Shown: positions 1 through 9,001, counted from the first letter of the stretch. The stretch: DNA of 64,000 nucleotides from Limnobacter sp. MED105 (GCF_000170915.1 NZ_ABCT01000003.1:124001-188000); one strand, 5' to 3'. Translations and numbers: made by a program. Notes: generated by a model from the sequence alone, not told the origin.

Positions 1-921
1 GGGTTATTTTTCAAACGCAGTTTGCCCCGTCGCTTTCGGCAAAGCAAAATTAGCGTTGCGGGCTGCGGGCAAGTGGGCTTGGTCTTGTTGCAAACCTTTC
101 CAGATCAACATTTTACAGCGACTTACCGCCCTGGGGCAGACACGGCAGCAAAGCGCGCTGCCATCTTGGCCCACAACACACGACCACTTGCGATCGACCT
201 GAATTCAAAACCTGACTTGTTGCGTCTTATTTCGCTGGGTCACCGAATTGTCTGGATGGCCCCACCCAACGCATCACTAAACACCGACAACACACTGAAG
301 AAACTGGTGTTGTGGGCCGCCACGCGTGCCAAAGCCCACGGCAAACCCGCTCCACGCATCAGCTACGTATCTACCACTGGTGTTTATGGCAATGCGCAAG
401 GGCAATGGATCAATGAATACACTCCACTGAATGCCCAATCAGAAAGGGCCAAACGGCGTGTTCATGCAGAAACCCAACTGCGTTTGGGTTTAAAACATGG
501 TGTGCACGTACACCTGCTGCGTGCACCGGGCATTTATGGCGATGACCGATTGCCAATTGACCGCATCAAAAACCGCACACCTGCCTTGCTGCCTGATGAA
601 GATGCGTGGTCAAACCATATTCACGAACTCGATTTGGGCCGTTTAAGCCGATGGGTCAATTACAAAGGCGGTACCTTTGAGGTGCTGAACGCCTGCGATG
701 CGAAACCCAGCAAAATGGGAGACTACTTTGATATGGTGGCCGATGCTTATCAGCTTCCACGCCCACCCCGCTTTTCACGGGAAGAGGTGAAACGAATGGT
801 CAGCCCCATGATGTGGAGCTTCATGTCGGAATCGCGGCGAATCGAATCGTTGAATCAGAAAAAGCTGGGATTCCGTCTTCGCTATCCCAGCGTTGCTGAC
901 TTTTTAAGTGTGAAGTTCTGA
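1..921 (+). CDS. NAD(P)-dependent epimerase/dehydratase-like protein (5' end cut by window)
   Basis: Extended short-chain dehydrogenase fold, related to YeeZ-type nucleoside-diphosphate-sugar epimerases. A Rossmann nucleotide loop (AGCGQVG) lies close to the visible N-terminus, followed by the active-site-like stretch YVSTTGVYG and the later RAPGIYG motif typical of these proteins. The frame is open from base 1 with no in-frame stop, and the only early start candidate inside the window is a TTG at 22, so the real start probably lies just upstream. About 300 residues is normal for the family. The substrate cannot be told. It stands alone here; the next gene is convergent and 19 bp away. Confidence 0.75.
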   Translation, partial: GLFFKRSLPRRFRQSKISVAGCGQVGLVLLQTFPDQHFTATYRPGADTAAKRAAILAHNTRPLAIDLNSKPDLLRLISLGHRIVWMAPPNASLNTDNTLKKLVLWAATRAKAHGKPAPRISYVSTTGVYGNAQGQWINEYTPLNAQSERAKRRVHAETQLRLGLKHGVHVHLLRAPGIYGDDRLPIDRIKNRTPALLPDEDAWSNHIHELDLGRLSRWVNYKGGTFEVLNACDAKPSKMGDYFDMVADAYQLPRPPRFSREEVKRMVSPMMWSFMSESRRIESLNQKKLGFRLRYPSVADFLSVKF

Positions 922-940
922 TTCAATCCAATCCACCTTT

Positions 941-1216
941 TCAGGCAAACATCTTGTCGATATTTTTGTCGATTTCGGCCTGAATTTTTCCTTTGAACGC
1001 CTTCAGCATAAAACCCAAGGAAATATCGACAGTGACATCTTTGTCGGTTACGTCCAGTTTGCCCTTCACACCCGAACGCGTGAAGTTCAAGGTGTTGCCT
1101 TGCCACTGGCTATCCAGCTGGAATTCTTTTTGAAGTTGATCTGCCAGTTTCTGCGCAGTTTGCTTGGCTTCTTCTAGGGTCAAATTGTGTGTTTTGCGGG
1201 CGTGAATATCAGACAT
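941..1216 (-). CDS. Polyhydroxyalkanoic acid system family protein
   Basis: A 91-residue protein matching the small PHA-system family (PHA_gran_rgn type) found in PHA-producing proteobacteria. It has a charged helical N-terminal half (LTLEEAKQTAQKLADQL) and a C-terminal half of alternating strands (GVKGKLDVTDKDVTVDISLGF), then a helical tail. The biochemical role of the family is unsettled; association with PHA granules is assumed from genomic context. A PHA depolymerase gene lies 3.3 kb away on the other strand, which fits an organism that stores polyhydroxybutyrate. The ATG at 1216 is preceded by a purine-rich GAGTGAG. Confidence 0.75.
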   Translation of the reverse strand: MSDIHARKTHNLTLEEAKQTAQKLADQLQKEFQLDSQWQGNTLNFTRSGVKGKLDVTDKDVTVDISLGFMLKAFKGKIQAEIDKNIDKMFA

Positions 1217-1266
1217 GTTGGCTCACTCTTGAAGGTGTTATGGCTGCATATTAACCCAGCCTGGGT

Positions 1267-2394
1267 TTACACGGTAGAGAACCAAAAATCGAAGGCCATT
1301 TTAGAAGAAGGTGTCAGGTCATTCTCAAAACCAACCACACGTTTGGCAAAACGCATTTGGGAATCAATGATGCGCTTGAAAATCCGACTGTTGGCTGATT
1401 CGCGCGCAATGATTTTGCGCCACGCAGTCAGCTGTGCCTTCAAAATATCATCAGGAGTTACGTAATAGCGAACGCCTTGTTTGCGGCGCATTTCCTCGTA
1501 ATCAGTTGAAAACCGGTCAGAGGCCTTCCAGCTTAAATCAGCAGAGGAAGCCTGCAAGGCGTATCGAATAATCGAGCGCAACGCAAATGGCAAACTGTCA
1601 AAACGCTGCTTGTTGAAAATAACTTCAAATACCTCACTGCTTTGGTGAAAGCTGCGAATCATGCACACCGACGAGACACTTGGAAAGCCCAAAGCACGAT
1701 CGGAACTGGGGTTGTTGAACTCCGCCGCATCAATCAGGCCTTTGTCCAGCCAGGGCACAATATCGGCGGGCTGCAAGGCGGTGGTGGTCAGGCCAAGTTC
1801 CTTGAACACTTCTGCGGCCAAACCTACAGCGCGAAAACGCATTTTGTCGAGGTCTTTGATGCTCTCGATCCGATTCTTGAACCAGCCCAAAGGCTGGGGT
1901 GTCAATGGCCCGTACATGAAGCCTTGAATATTCAAGTTCATTTCTTTTTGAACCAGTTCGTCATAGAGCTGTTGACCACCGCCGTACTGAAACCACGCCA
2001 GAATCTGGTTCGAGCTCATGCCAAAACTGGGGCCGCTGCCGAACAGGGAAAAGGCAGCGTGGCGATCATGCCAATAAGTTGGAACTCCATGACCACCGTC
2101 AAGCTGCCCTTTGTGCACAGCATTCTGAATACCGAAAGCTTTCACAATGCTGTTGGTGGGGTACACATCAATGCGCAACTCGCCGCCCGACATGTCGTTC
2201 ACCTTCTTTGCGAAATCCTGGGCAAACTCATTGAAAATGTCTTTGGTGGGCCAAGTGCTTTGGAACTTGAATACGACAGGTTTTGCGGTTTTGACCAAGG
2301 CAGCAGACTGGGAAGCCACTGGAGTGACCATGGCTCCTGCAGCACCCGCCACCAAGGCCTTTTTTACAAAGCGTCGCCGGGAGTCGTCTCGCAT
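1267..2394 (-). CDS. TRAP transporter solute-binding protein, DctP family, Tat-exported
   Basis: Periplasmic binding protein of a tripartite ATP-independent periplasmic (TRAP) transporter. The N-terminus carries a twin-arginine motif (RRRFVKKAL) followed by a small-residue hydrophobic stretch ending near residue 30, so export is probably by the Tat pathway. The mature part shows DctP-type features such as FQSTWPTKDIFNEFAQDF and the central arginine region KMRFRAVGLAAEVFKELG. At 375 residues it is full length. The membrane subunits (DctQ, DctM) are not next to it, so it either works with a transporter elsewhere or is an orphan receptor. The ligand is unknown, although proteins with this Tat signal often bind 2-keto acids or other carboxylates. 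The start codon lies 2 bp after the stop of the LUD gene, so the two are probably co-transcribed. Confidence 0.85.
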   Translation of the reverse strand: MRDDSRRRFVKKALVAGAAGAMVTPVASQSAALVKTAKPVVFKFQSTWPTKDIFNEFAQDFAKKVNDMSGGELRIDVYPTNSIVKAFGIQNAVHKGQLDGGHGVPTYWHDRHAAFSLFGSGPSFGMSSNQILAWFQYGGGQQLYDELVQKEMNLNIQGFMYGPLTPQPLGWFKNRIESIKDLDKMRFRAVGLAAEVFKELGLTTTALQPADIVPWLDKGLIDAAEFNNPSSDRALGFPSVSSVCMIRSFHQSSEVFEVIFNKQRFDSLPFALRSIIRYALQASSADLSWKASDRFSTDYEEMRRKQGVRYYVTPDDILKAQLTAWRKIIARESANSRIFKRIIDSQMRFAKRVVGFENDLTPSSKMAFDFWFSTV

Positions 2395-2396
2395 GC

Positions 2397-3116
2397 TTAT
2401 TTGCCGACCAAAATTAAATGCACCCTGTAGGGACCATGCGCGCCCAGCACAATGGTTTGTTCAATGTCGGCTGTACGTGAAGGGCCAGACACAAAGTTCA
2501 AGGCACGCGGCATTATCCGACTTTCTTTTCTCAAAAGCTCAAATGCGTCTTCCATGGTGTGTACCACTTGCTCTTCCCGAACAATCGCAATGTGAGTTTC
2601 AGGCAGCAAGTGCGTGCTGGCAGGTTCGTCGGTTTTGCTGGCAAAAACTAGGGTTCCGGTTTCCGCCACCGCGCACGCCACAGCGCTGATACCGATCAGA
2701 TCATCGCCTGTCGGGGCACCCAAACGCGCCTCATGCGGCAACACGGACCAGTCCAACTGATTCAACGACGGCCAAATAGCCACAGTGCCGTTCAATTCAT
2801 TCTCGGCAAGAAAGGCCGCACAGGCTTGGGCCACCTCCGCAGTCGACTTCACCCGTTGAACAGTGCAAAGCATCGCCCGGGATTTCTCCTCAAACAAAGC
2901 CACCACGTTCTCAACCGGGCTTGGTGCAGGTCCTCGGGTTTTCCTGGCCAGATACCCCTTGGCCAGGGTCATCTCGTTCTCGTGCATGGTGACAGGCCGG
3001 GACTGGAGGCTGCGAATCCGGCTCAGAATTTCTGAACGAGCCGCGGTGGTATCCAGGTCGTCGTCGTTGAAAGATTGGCTCAAAGTGCACCCTAGGCAGA
3101 TATTCGTAGTAATCAT
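2397..3116 (-). CDS. LUD-domain protein (LutC/YkgG family)
   Basis: The C-terminal two thirds match the LUD fold of LutC, a component of the lactate-oxidising LutABC complex; typical motifs are GDDLIGISAVACAVAETGTLV and PETHIAIVREEQVV. LutA and LutB are absent from the window, so a role in lactate oxidation cannot be asserted. The first about 20 residues, with two cysteines and an acidic DDDLD run, are not typical. The ATG at 3116 has no visible Shine-Dalgarno, and a TTG near 3083 preceded by AGGG is an alternative start, so the N-terminus is uncertain. It is the first gene of a two-gene unit with the TRAP binding protein, divergent from fdxA. Confidence 0.8.
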   Translation of the reverse strand: MITTNICLGCTLSQSFNDDDLDTTAARSEILSRIRSLQSRPVTMHENEMTLAKGYLARKTRGPAPSPVENVVALFEEKSRAMLCTVQRVKSTAEVAQACAAFLAENELNGTVAIWPSLNQLDWSVLPHEARLGAPTGDDLIGISAVACAVAETGTLVFASKTDEPASTHLLPETHIAIVREEQVVHTMEDAFELLRKESRIMPRALNFVSGPSRTADIEQTIVLGAHGPYRVHLILVGK

Positions 3117-3250
3117 TATAGAAAAACCACGCCACTGTCGCCCCTAGGGTATGCCCCATGCCAGTTGGTGAATTCGAGCGGAGATTCAGGTGCAATGCGG
3201 TCCAATCGATTACAATGTCTCGTTATCTTGTCTAACCAATCATTTTCACC

Positions 3251-3574
3251 ATGACACACGTAGTTACCGAGTCTTGCATCAAGTGCAAATACACCGATTG
3301 TGTGGACGTATGCCCAGTCGACTGTTTTCGCGAAGGCCCCAATTTTTTGGTAATCGATCCAGACGAGTGTATCGACTGCGCCGTTTGCATTCCTGAATGC
3401 CCCGTCAACGCGATTTATGCCGAGGAAGATGTGCCTGCCGACCAGGTGAAATTCATCGACATGAACGTAGAACTGGCCAAAGATTGGCCAAGCATTACTC
3501 GCATGAAGGCGCATCTGCCCGATGCCGATGACTGGAAAGATGTGAAAGACAAGCTGCAATACCTTGAGAAGTAA
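3251..3574 (+). CDS. fdxA: Ferredoxin FdxA, 7Fe type
   Basis: Small electron carrier of 107 residues, the usual length for FdxA. The first cluster region reads [18 protein letters not shown] (cysteines 9, 12, 17, 21, 25), as in ferredoxins with one [3Fe-4S] and one [4Fe-4S] cluster; the second reads [13 protein letters not shown]. The acidic C-terminal extension ([17 protein letters not shown]) is also typical of this family. The gene starts 33 bp before the ferredoxin-NADP reductase on the same strand, its natural redox partner. Cytoplasmic. The redox process served cannot be deduced. Confidence 0.95.
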   Translation: MTHVVTESCIKCKYTDCVDVCPVDCFREGPNFLVIDPDECIDCAVCIPECPVNAIYAEEDVPADQVKFIDMNVELAKDWPSITRMKAHLPDADDWKDVKDKLQYLEK

Positions 3575-3607
3575 TCGGCTCCAAGGTAGTACCCATCGAG
3601 TAGCACC

Positions 3608-4414
3608 ATGAGTGAAGTTGAAGACAAATACACCCGGGAAACAATTACCAGCTTACGAGTCTGGGTACCGGGCAAATTGTTTTCCTTCACTTGTACCCGC
3701 CCAACTGGCTTTCGCTTCACCGCGGGCCAATTTGCAAGGCTGGGTGTTGACAACACCCTGCAACTGCCCGCTGAGCCAGAAATTATCTGGCGTGCCTATT
3801 CCATGGTTTCCGGTCCGTTTGACGAACATCTCGAGTTTTTCTCGATTGTCGTACCCAACGGGGCTTTCACCAGTCACCTAAGCCAGCTGAAGGTGGGGTC
3901 TCCCATCTACATCGACAAAACCAACTTCGGCTTTCTCACCACCGCCCGCTTTGAAACCGGCAAAGATCTCTGGTTGTTGGGCTCGGGCACAGGTCTGGCA
4001 CCGTTTCTCTCGATCCTTCATGACCCTCACACTTGGGAACAGTTTGAAAACATCGTGCTGGTGCACAGTGCCCGCACGGCTGAGGAACTGGTTTACCAAG
4101 ACATGATCAACGGGTTTGTTGAACATCCCGTGTTTAGCGAATTAATCGAGAACGTCAAAAAACGATTTGTTTACGTACCTGTGGTCACCCGCGAGAAGAT
4201 ACCGAATTGCCTGGATGAACGGATTACCGCACTGCTGGAACAAGGCATCCTGACCAAACACACAGGCTTACCCATGAATGTTGAACGCAGTCGATTCATG
4301 ATTTGCGGCAACCCCGAGATGGTTACTGACATACGCAAGGTACTGAAATCAAAAGGCTATTCACCAGCAAGACGAAACACCCCAGGTGAAATCGCGGTTG
4401 AAAACTATTGGTGA
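3608..4414 (+). CDS. fpr: Ferredoxin--NADP(+) reductase
   Basis: FAD-dependent reductase passing electrons between NADPH and ferredoxin. Residues 15-105 form the FAD-binding barrel, with the RAYSMVSGP motif (RxYS type) that contacts FAD. The NADP-binding domain follows, with GSGTGLAPFLSIL and CGNPEM. The C-terminus ends in an aromatic residue (ENYW), as in the bacterial Fpr class where the last aromatic stacks on the flavin. At 268 residues it is slightly longer than E. coli Fpr. Directly downstream of fdxA, so the pair probably forms an NADPH-ferredoxin shuttle. Confidence 0.93.
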   Translation: MSEVEDKYTRETITSLRVWVPGKLFSFTCTRPTGFRFTAGQFARLGVDNTLQLPAEPEIIWRAYSMVSGPFDEHLEFFSIVVPNGAFTSHLSQLKVGSPIYIDKTNFGFLTTARFETGKDLWLLGSGTGLAPFLSILHDPHTWEQFENIVLVHSARTAEELVYQDMINGFVEHPVFSELIENVKKRFVYVPVVTREKIPNCLDERITALLEQGILTKHTGLPMNVERSRFMICGNPEMVTDIRKVLKSKGYSPARRNTPGEIAVENYW

Positions 4415-4530
4415 TCGAAGAATCATTCAAACATGTTGCGTTGCAGCAATGTTTGCAAGATAATCGTCAGGAACCTGACACATAATTGTCAAATCAAGAC
4501 AATCGCCTAATAAAGCCGGAGGCACTTTCA

Positions 4531-5766
4531 ATGCTGTATCAAATGCACGAATTTCAGCGAGCGCTGTTAAACCCCATGACCATCTGGGCAGAAGCAGGTT
4601 CTAAGCTATACAGCAATCCATTCAGCCCTTTGGCGCATTTGCCCATGGCACGTCGTATTTCAGCGGGTTTCGAATTGATGTACCGCTTGGGCAAGGAATA
4701 TGAGAAACCTGAATTCGGAATTACCACAGTCAAGTGCGGCGATCGCGAAGTATCTATTGCTCAGGAAATTGTTGAAACCAAGCCATTTTGCAAACTGATT
4801 CATTTCCGCAAAATGATTCCCGCCGAATCCAAACCCTTGAAGCCACAACCCAAGGTATTGGTATTTGCGCCCTTGTCTGGTCATCACTCCACCCTGCTGC
4901 GAGACACAGTCAAAACGCTGCTTCAAGACCACGATGTGTACATCACCGATTGGGTTGATGCGCGCATGGTTCCCCTGTCTGAAGGCGAATTCCGCCTGGA
5001 CGATTATGTGCATTACTGCATCGAATTCATTCAACTTCTGGGTCCCGATGTTCACCTGATCTCAGTGTGCCAACCCACTGTACCGGTGATGGCTGCCGTG
5101 TCGCTGATGGCATCCAACAAAGACCCCAAACAGGCCAAAAGCATGACCATGATGGGCGGCCCGATTGACACCCGTGAAAGCCCCACCGAGGTGAACAATC
5201 TGGCCACCAAAAAGCCCTACTCCTGGTTTGAAAACAATGTAATTTACAGCGTACCCCACACCTACCCAGGCTACCTGCGCCGCGTGTATCCAGGCTTTTT
5301 GCAGCATTTGGGTTTTGTCAGCATGAACCCGGACAAACATGCCCAAAGCCATTACGACTTTTACATGCACCTGGTTGAAGGTGATGGGGAAAGCGCTGAA
5401 AGCCACCGCCAGTTTTACGACGAATACAATGCCGTGCTTGATATGCCGGCTGAATATTATTTGGACACGATCAAAACCGTGTTTCAAGATCACGCCTTGC
5501 CACTTGGCACTTGGGAAGTTCGAGGCCAGCAGGTCAAACCCGAAGACGTAAAAACAGTGGCGCTATTAACCATTGAAGGCGAGTTGGACGATATTTCTGG
5601 TCCAGGTCAAACCAAGGCTGCGCTCAAGCTGTGCAAAAACCTGCCTGTGGACAAGAAAGAACATTACGAAGCCATGGAATGCGGACACTATGGTATCTTC
5701 AGCGGTCGCCGTTGGCGCGAGAAGGTTTATCCGAAAATCCGCGAATTCATAGCCAAGAATGCATGA
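4531..5766 (+). CDS. phaZ: Intracellular polyhydroxyalkanoate depolymerase
   Basis: Degrades native intracellular PHB granules to mobilise stored carbon. The sequence begins MLYQMHEFQRALLNP, as in intracellular depolymerases of Cupriavidus/Burkholderia type. It contains the cysteine nucleophile motif VCQP within HLISVCQPTVPVMA, replacing the serine lipase box; Cys rather than Ser is the hallmark of this class. The late Asp and His of the triad fit EGELDDISGP and ECGHYGIFSG. The start at 4531 has GGAGG 8 bp upstream; a longer frame from a TTG at 4486 is less likely. The product is 411 residues. The gene overlaps the next one by 8 nt (ATGCATGA), so translation may be coupled. Confidence 0.92.
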   Translation: MLYQMHEFQRALLNPMTIWAEAGSKLYSNPFSPLAHLPMARRISAGFELMYRLGKEYEKPEFGITTVKCGDREVSIAQEIVETKPFCKLIHFRKMIPAESKPLKPQPKVLVFAPLSGHHSTLLRDTVKTLLQDHDVYITDWVDARMVPLSEGEFRLDDYVHYCIEFIQLLGPDVHLISVCQPTVPVMAAVSLMASNKDPKQAKSMTMMGGPIDTRESPTEVNNLATKKPYSWFENNVIYSVPHTYPGYLRRVYPGFLQHLGFVSMNPDKHAQSHYDFYMHLVEGDGESAESHRQFYDEYNAVLDMPAEYYLDTIKTVFQDHALPLGTWEVRGQQVKPEDVKTVALLTIEGELDDISGPGQTKAALKLCKNLPVDKKEHYEAMECGHYGIFSGRRWREKVYPKIREFIAKNA

Positions 5767-6400
5767 GCAACTTGTACATCAAATAGACGATCTACTTCCT
5801 CAAACCCAATGCACTCAATGTGGGTTTGAGGGCTGCTTACCCTACGCCAAGGCCTTGGCGAGCGGTGAGGCCGATTTAAACCGGTGCCCCCCCGGCGGCG
5901 AGAGTACAATCGTCGCGTTGGCTGCCCTGTTGAATCTTCCAGAAAAACCAGTTGACCCCAGCTGCGGCACTACCATTGAGCGTCACATCGCCAGCATTCA
6001 CCCTCAACATTGCATCGGCTGCACTTTGTGCATCAAGGCGTGCCCTGTTGACGCAATCGTGGGAAGTAGCAAACGCAGGCATGCCGTGCTGGCCGAGCTT
6101 TGCACGGGCTGCGAGCTGTGCATTCCGCCTTGTCCCGTCGACTGCATCGATATGGTGTTCATGCCTGAATTCAGCGCTTGGGATCAAACCCAGGCGCATG
6201 CTGCCCGTACTCGCATGCAAACTCGCGAAATACGCTTAGAACGGCAAAAAGAAGAACAGGCAGAAAGACTCGAAGCCAAAGCAATTCACAAACTCGACGA
6301 GCTAGACGACACTCCCAGCCCCGATGCAGCAGCCAAAAAAGCGGTGGTACAAGCCGCACTGGCCAGGGCGCGGGCACGGCGGCAGGCACAAACACCATGA
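5759..6400 (+). CDS. RnfB/RsxB-like iron-sulfur protein (soluble form)
   Basis: Ferredoxin-like protein with the RnfB layout. An N-terminal Fe-S domain has CTQCGFEGC and a later cysteine in LNRCPPGG, like the four-cysteine domain of RnfB. Two [4Fe-4S] motifs follow, CIGCTLCIKACP and CTGCELCIPPCP. A charged, alanine-rich helical tail (about residues 145-213) may form a coiled coil. Unlike canonical RnfB it has no N-terminal membrane segment and there are no other rnf/rsx genes nearby. It sits between phaZ and nth with overlaps on both sides (8 nt and 4 nt). The rnfB-like/nth pairing is a familiar arrangement in beta-proteobacteria; a link to Fe-S supply for Nth is only inference. Confidence 0.85.
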   Translation: MHEQLVHQIDDLLPQTQCTQCGFEGCLPYAKALASGEADLNRCPPGGESTIVALAALLNLPEKPVDPSCGTTIERHIASIHPQHCIGCTLCIKACPVDAIVGSSKRRHAVLAELCTGCELCIPPCPVDCIDMVFMPEFSAWDQTQAHAARTRMQTREIRLERQKEEQAERLEAKAIHKLDELDDTPSPDAAAKKAVVQAALARARARRQAQTP

Positions 6401-7029
6401 ACAAAGAAAAGCGTACCGAGATTTTCAAACGGTTTCAGCAGGCCAATCCCGAACCAAAAACCGAGCTGGAGTATTCAACGCCGTTTGAACTGCTGGCTGC
6501 AGTGTTGCTGAGCGCACAGGCCACCGACAAAGGCGTGAATATCGCCACGCGGAAACTGTTCGCTGTCGCAAATACACCAGCATCCATCGCGGCGCTTGGT
6601 GTAGCCGGGGTAGAGGGTTACATCAAAACCATTGGTCTTTTCCGATCCAAAGCCAAGCACCTTGTGCAAACTGCCGAAATTTTGCGGGACCAGCACAATG
6701 GCGAGGTTCCGGCTGACCGGGAAGCACTTGAAAGCCTTCCGGGCGTTGGTCGCAAAACAGCAAACGTGGTATTGAACACCGCATTTGGACAGCCCACCAT
6801 GGCTGTCGATACGCATATTTTCCGGATTAGTAACCGCACAGGTATAGCCCCTGGAAAAGACGTACTGGAAGTTGAAAAACGATTGTTGAAGCTGGTGCCC
6901 CAAGAGTTTATGTTAAACGCCCACCATTGGCTGATTTTGCATGGTCGCTATGTGTGCAAAGCACGCAAACCCGAATGCACTCGTTGTAGTATCGTGGACT
7001 TGTGCGAATTCAAAAAGAAAACAACATGA
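6397..7029 (+). CDS. nth: Endonuclease III
   Basis: Bifunctional DNA glycosylase/AP lyase that removes oxidised pyrimidines in base excision repair. The helix-hairpin-helix with catalytic lysine is visible as LPGVGRKTANV, followed by the catalytic aspartate in VDTHIFR. The C-terminal [4Fe-4S] loop has the expected C-x6-C-x2-C-x5-C spacing (CKARKPECTRCSIVDLC). The ATG at 6397 overlaps the upstream stop as ATGA, giving 210 residues, the normal length. An open frame extends farther upstream inside the RnfB-like gene but is not used. It overlaps the next gene by ATGA as well. Confidence 0.95.
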   Translation: MNKEKRTEIFKRFQQANPEPKTELEYSTPFELLAAVLLSAQATDKGVNIATRKLFAVANTPASIAALGVAGVEGYIKTIGLFRSKAKHLVQTAEILRDQHNGEVPADREALESLPGVGRKTANVVLNTAFGQPTMAVDTHIFRISNRTGIAPGKDVLEVEKRLLKLVPQEFMLNAHHWLILHGRYVCKARKPECTRCSIVDLCEFKKKTT

Positions 7030-8132
7030 CCCACGCTATTTGCGTTCAGGTGTTCAGTGATGCCAGTCTTGAAGACGCGAGTACGCTGATTGAAAGTGCT
7101 GTCGAAAAAGCTGGACTTCGCCGCCACTCCGACTACATCAGCCGGGTCATTTTGTTGTGCACTCCCCATTTCGCGCCGCTTTTGCAGGACCTGGCACAGA
7201 TGTGTGTCAGCAAAACCAACTGTATGAATGTGTGGGGAGGTTGTGCCTCTGGCCTGTTGGGCCAGGGCCAGGTGTACAGCAACGAGCCCACAATATTGGT
7301 CGCTGTGTTTGGCAAAGAATTTGAAACCCCACAAGGCAATATTCCTGCACGGCACACTGCCTTGAACCTGTGCATGGTTGAGCACGAGCAGGTACTGACC
7401 GACCACTGGACATTGGCCGACTGCGAGCCTGATTCTAGCGTCGTGCAGGCAGACACCTTGGGCTTGTTGTCGTACGGTGCCAATTACGCAAAAATGCCAC
7501 GCGTTGAGCACGGTCGCATTTGCGGTGAAGCTATTTGTGCAACCCAGCTGCTGGTGCAAACTCCCTTGATTCTCAACTCTGAGGGACTCACATTTCTAGG
7601 ACCCTATCAAACAGTGACCGAAAGCAACGGCCTGTTTCTGATTCGCGTAGGCCATGAAAAAGCGGCCACAGCACTTCAATGCCCGGGCGAGCAACCGCGC
7701 CCGGTGGGCATGCGTTTGCAGGTGGTGCACGACAAAGGCGAAAGCTGGATACCCGTGATGGAAATTCATGCCGACGGTACCCTAGGGCTGGCTGCGCCGG
7801 TCCTCAAAGGGCAAAAGGTTCGACTGGCCCACCGTACCCCCAAGGCCATCGACAGGGAAATTCACGATTGGATGCCCGCGGTGACTGCTCATTTCAGTGC
7901 CAAGGCGCCTAACGTAGGAATCCTTTTCGCGGGTTTCGAACGCAGCCAAATGTGCCATGCCGATGACAATGACATCGCCACTGTGTTGTCCAGTTTTCCC
8001 GACACTGAATGGATTGGCGTATTTGGTCAAGCAGCTTGGTTAAACCAAGGCGACACCGTGGTAACGCCACCCAGAAATAACAGACTGAGTCTGTGCCTGT
8101 TCAACAGCCCACAGATGGAATACACGAGGTAA
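7026..8132 (+). CDS. FIST-domain signal transduction protein
   Basis: About 368 residues covering FIST N (roughly 30-215) and FIST C (roughly 220-355) domains, predicted ligand-sensing modules usually linked to signal transduction. Typical features are WGGCASGLLGQG near residue 65 and the C-terminal GVFGQAAW patch. No output domain is fused, so it would be a stand-alone sensor or binding protein. The ATG at 7026 overlaps the nth stop (ATGA). The ligand is unknown; small molecules such as amino acids were proposed for the family. Confidence 0.8.
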   Translation: MTHAICVQVFSDASLEDASTLIESAVEKAGLRRHSDYISRVILLCTPHFAPLLQDLAQMCVSKTNCMNVWGGCASGLLGQGQVYSNEPTILVAVFGKEFETPQGNIPARHTALNLCMVEHEQVLTDHWTLADCEPDSSVVQADTLGLLSYGANYAKMPRVEHGRICGEAICATQLLVQTPLILNSEGLTFLGPYQTVTESNGLFLIRVGHEKAATALQCPGEQPRPVGMRLQVVHDKGESWIPVMEIHADGTLGLAAPVLKGQKVRLAHRTPKAIDREIHDWMPAVTAHFSAKAPNVGILFAGFERSQMCHADDNDIATVLSSFPDTEWIGVFGQAAWLNQGDTVVTPPRNNRLSLCLFNSPQMEYTR

Positions 8133-8139
8133 CTTTTTC

Positions 8140-8574
8140 ATGTTCAACCCAACACGCGACCAGGCAAGGCTGTTCTTTTTGAACAGCTGGAAAAAATACC
8201 ACAAGGAAGAACCACTCAGTGAAGCGGAAAGCCTTGCACTGCAATGGATGACCAAGCACCCGGAGTATTTTGAAGTTTTTGATGCTGAACCAGAATCGAT
8301 TCTTGCAGCCGATTTCTCAGTAGAAGCGGGCCAAAGCAATCCGTTTCTGCACCTGTCCATGCACTTGGCCGTGGCTGAACAGGTGAGCATCGACCAGCCA
8401 CCCGGCATTCGGGCAGCTTTCTCCAAACTGTGTGAAAAAATGGGCGATGACCACAAAGCCGCTCACCAAGTTTTTGAATGTTTGGCTGAGCAAATTTACC
8501 AGCAACAGAAAAACGGGGTTGCATTCAGCAGCGAAAATTACATTCAATGCATTTTGGAACACAGCGGGGTTTAA
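8140..8574 (+). CDS. DUF1841 family protein
   Basis: A 144-residue cytoplasmic protein with the DUF1841 signature: an N-terminal FNPTRDQARLFFLNSWKKY, then a central HPEYF and a conserved NPFLHLSMHLAVAEQ stretch, then HQVFECLAEQIYQ. The function of the family is unknown. It is the last gene of the phaZ-nth run, 7 bp after the FIST gene, and is followed by a strong bidirectional terminator. Confidence 0.85.
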   Translation: MFNPTRDQARLFFLNSWKKYHKEEPLSEAESLALQWMTKHPEYFEVFDAEPESILAADFSVEAGQSNPFLHLSMHLAVAEQVSIDQPPGIRAAFSKLCEKMGDDHKAAHQVFECLAEQIYQQQKNGVAFSSENYIQCILEHSGV

Positions 8575-8592
8575 TCCGCGCCTGTTCGTCAT

Positions 8593-8634
8593 AAAAAAAC
8601 CCGCTTCAGCAACATGGCTTCAAGCGGGTTTTTT
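8593..8634. terminator. Bidirectional rho-independent terminator
   Basis: AAAAAACCCGCTT (8593-8606) and AAGCGGGTTTTTT (8622-8634) form a long hairpin with A/T runs on both sides. It lies between the convergent DUF1841 and cytochrome c genes and can serve both. Confidence 0.9.
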
Positions 8635-8668
8635 CATTAAGCCCAGTCCATTCAGACTGGCAAGCAAT

Positions 8669-9001
8669 TTACTTCTTCAGGTACAAATCGCCTTCAAGCG
8701 AGGCAAAGAATGCTGACAAATCCTTGATGTCTTGCTGGCTCAAGCCTGCAGCCATGCCAGCCATAATGGCATTGTTGCGGCCACCTTTCTGATACTGCTT
8801 CAAAGTATTGGCGATGTAGTCAGCATGTTGACCTGCCAGCTTGGGGTAAGAAGGATCCATGGTTTTGTTCCAGTTGCCTTCTACAGCATGGCAGGCAGCA
8901 CACTGAGCTTCAGCCTTGGCCTTACCTGCTGCAATATCAGCAGCCTGAACAGAGAATGACGCGGCAAACAAGGCTGCGGCGATAGCGAATTTAGTTTTCA
9001 T
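8669..9001 (-). CDS. Small periplasmic c-type cytochrome
   Basis: Class I cytochrome c of 110 residues with a cleavable Sec signal peptide (MKTKFAIAAALFAASFSVQA). One haem-binding motif CAACH is present, and a methionine in the IMAGMAAGLS region is the likely distal haem ligand. It probably carries electrons in the periplasm towards a terminal oxidase. The ATG at 9001 has AAGGA upstream and leads straight into the signal peptide; a longer frame starting at 9022 is less likely. It lies 22 bp after another small cytochrome on the same strand; the two resemble cytochrome c4/c5-like modules split into separate genes. Confidence 0.9.
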   Translation of the reverse strand: MKTKFAIAAALFAASFSVQAADIAAGKAKAEAQCAACHAVEGNWNKTMDPSYPKLAGQHADYIANTLKQYQKGGRNNAIMAGMAAGLSQQDIKDLSAFFASLEGDLYLKK

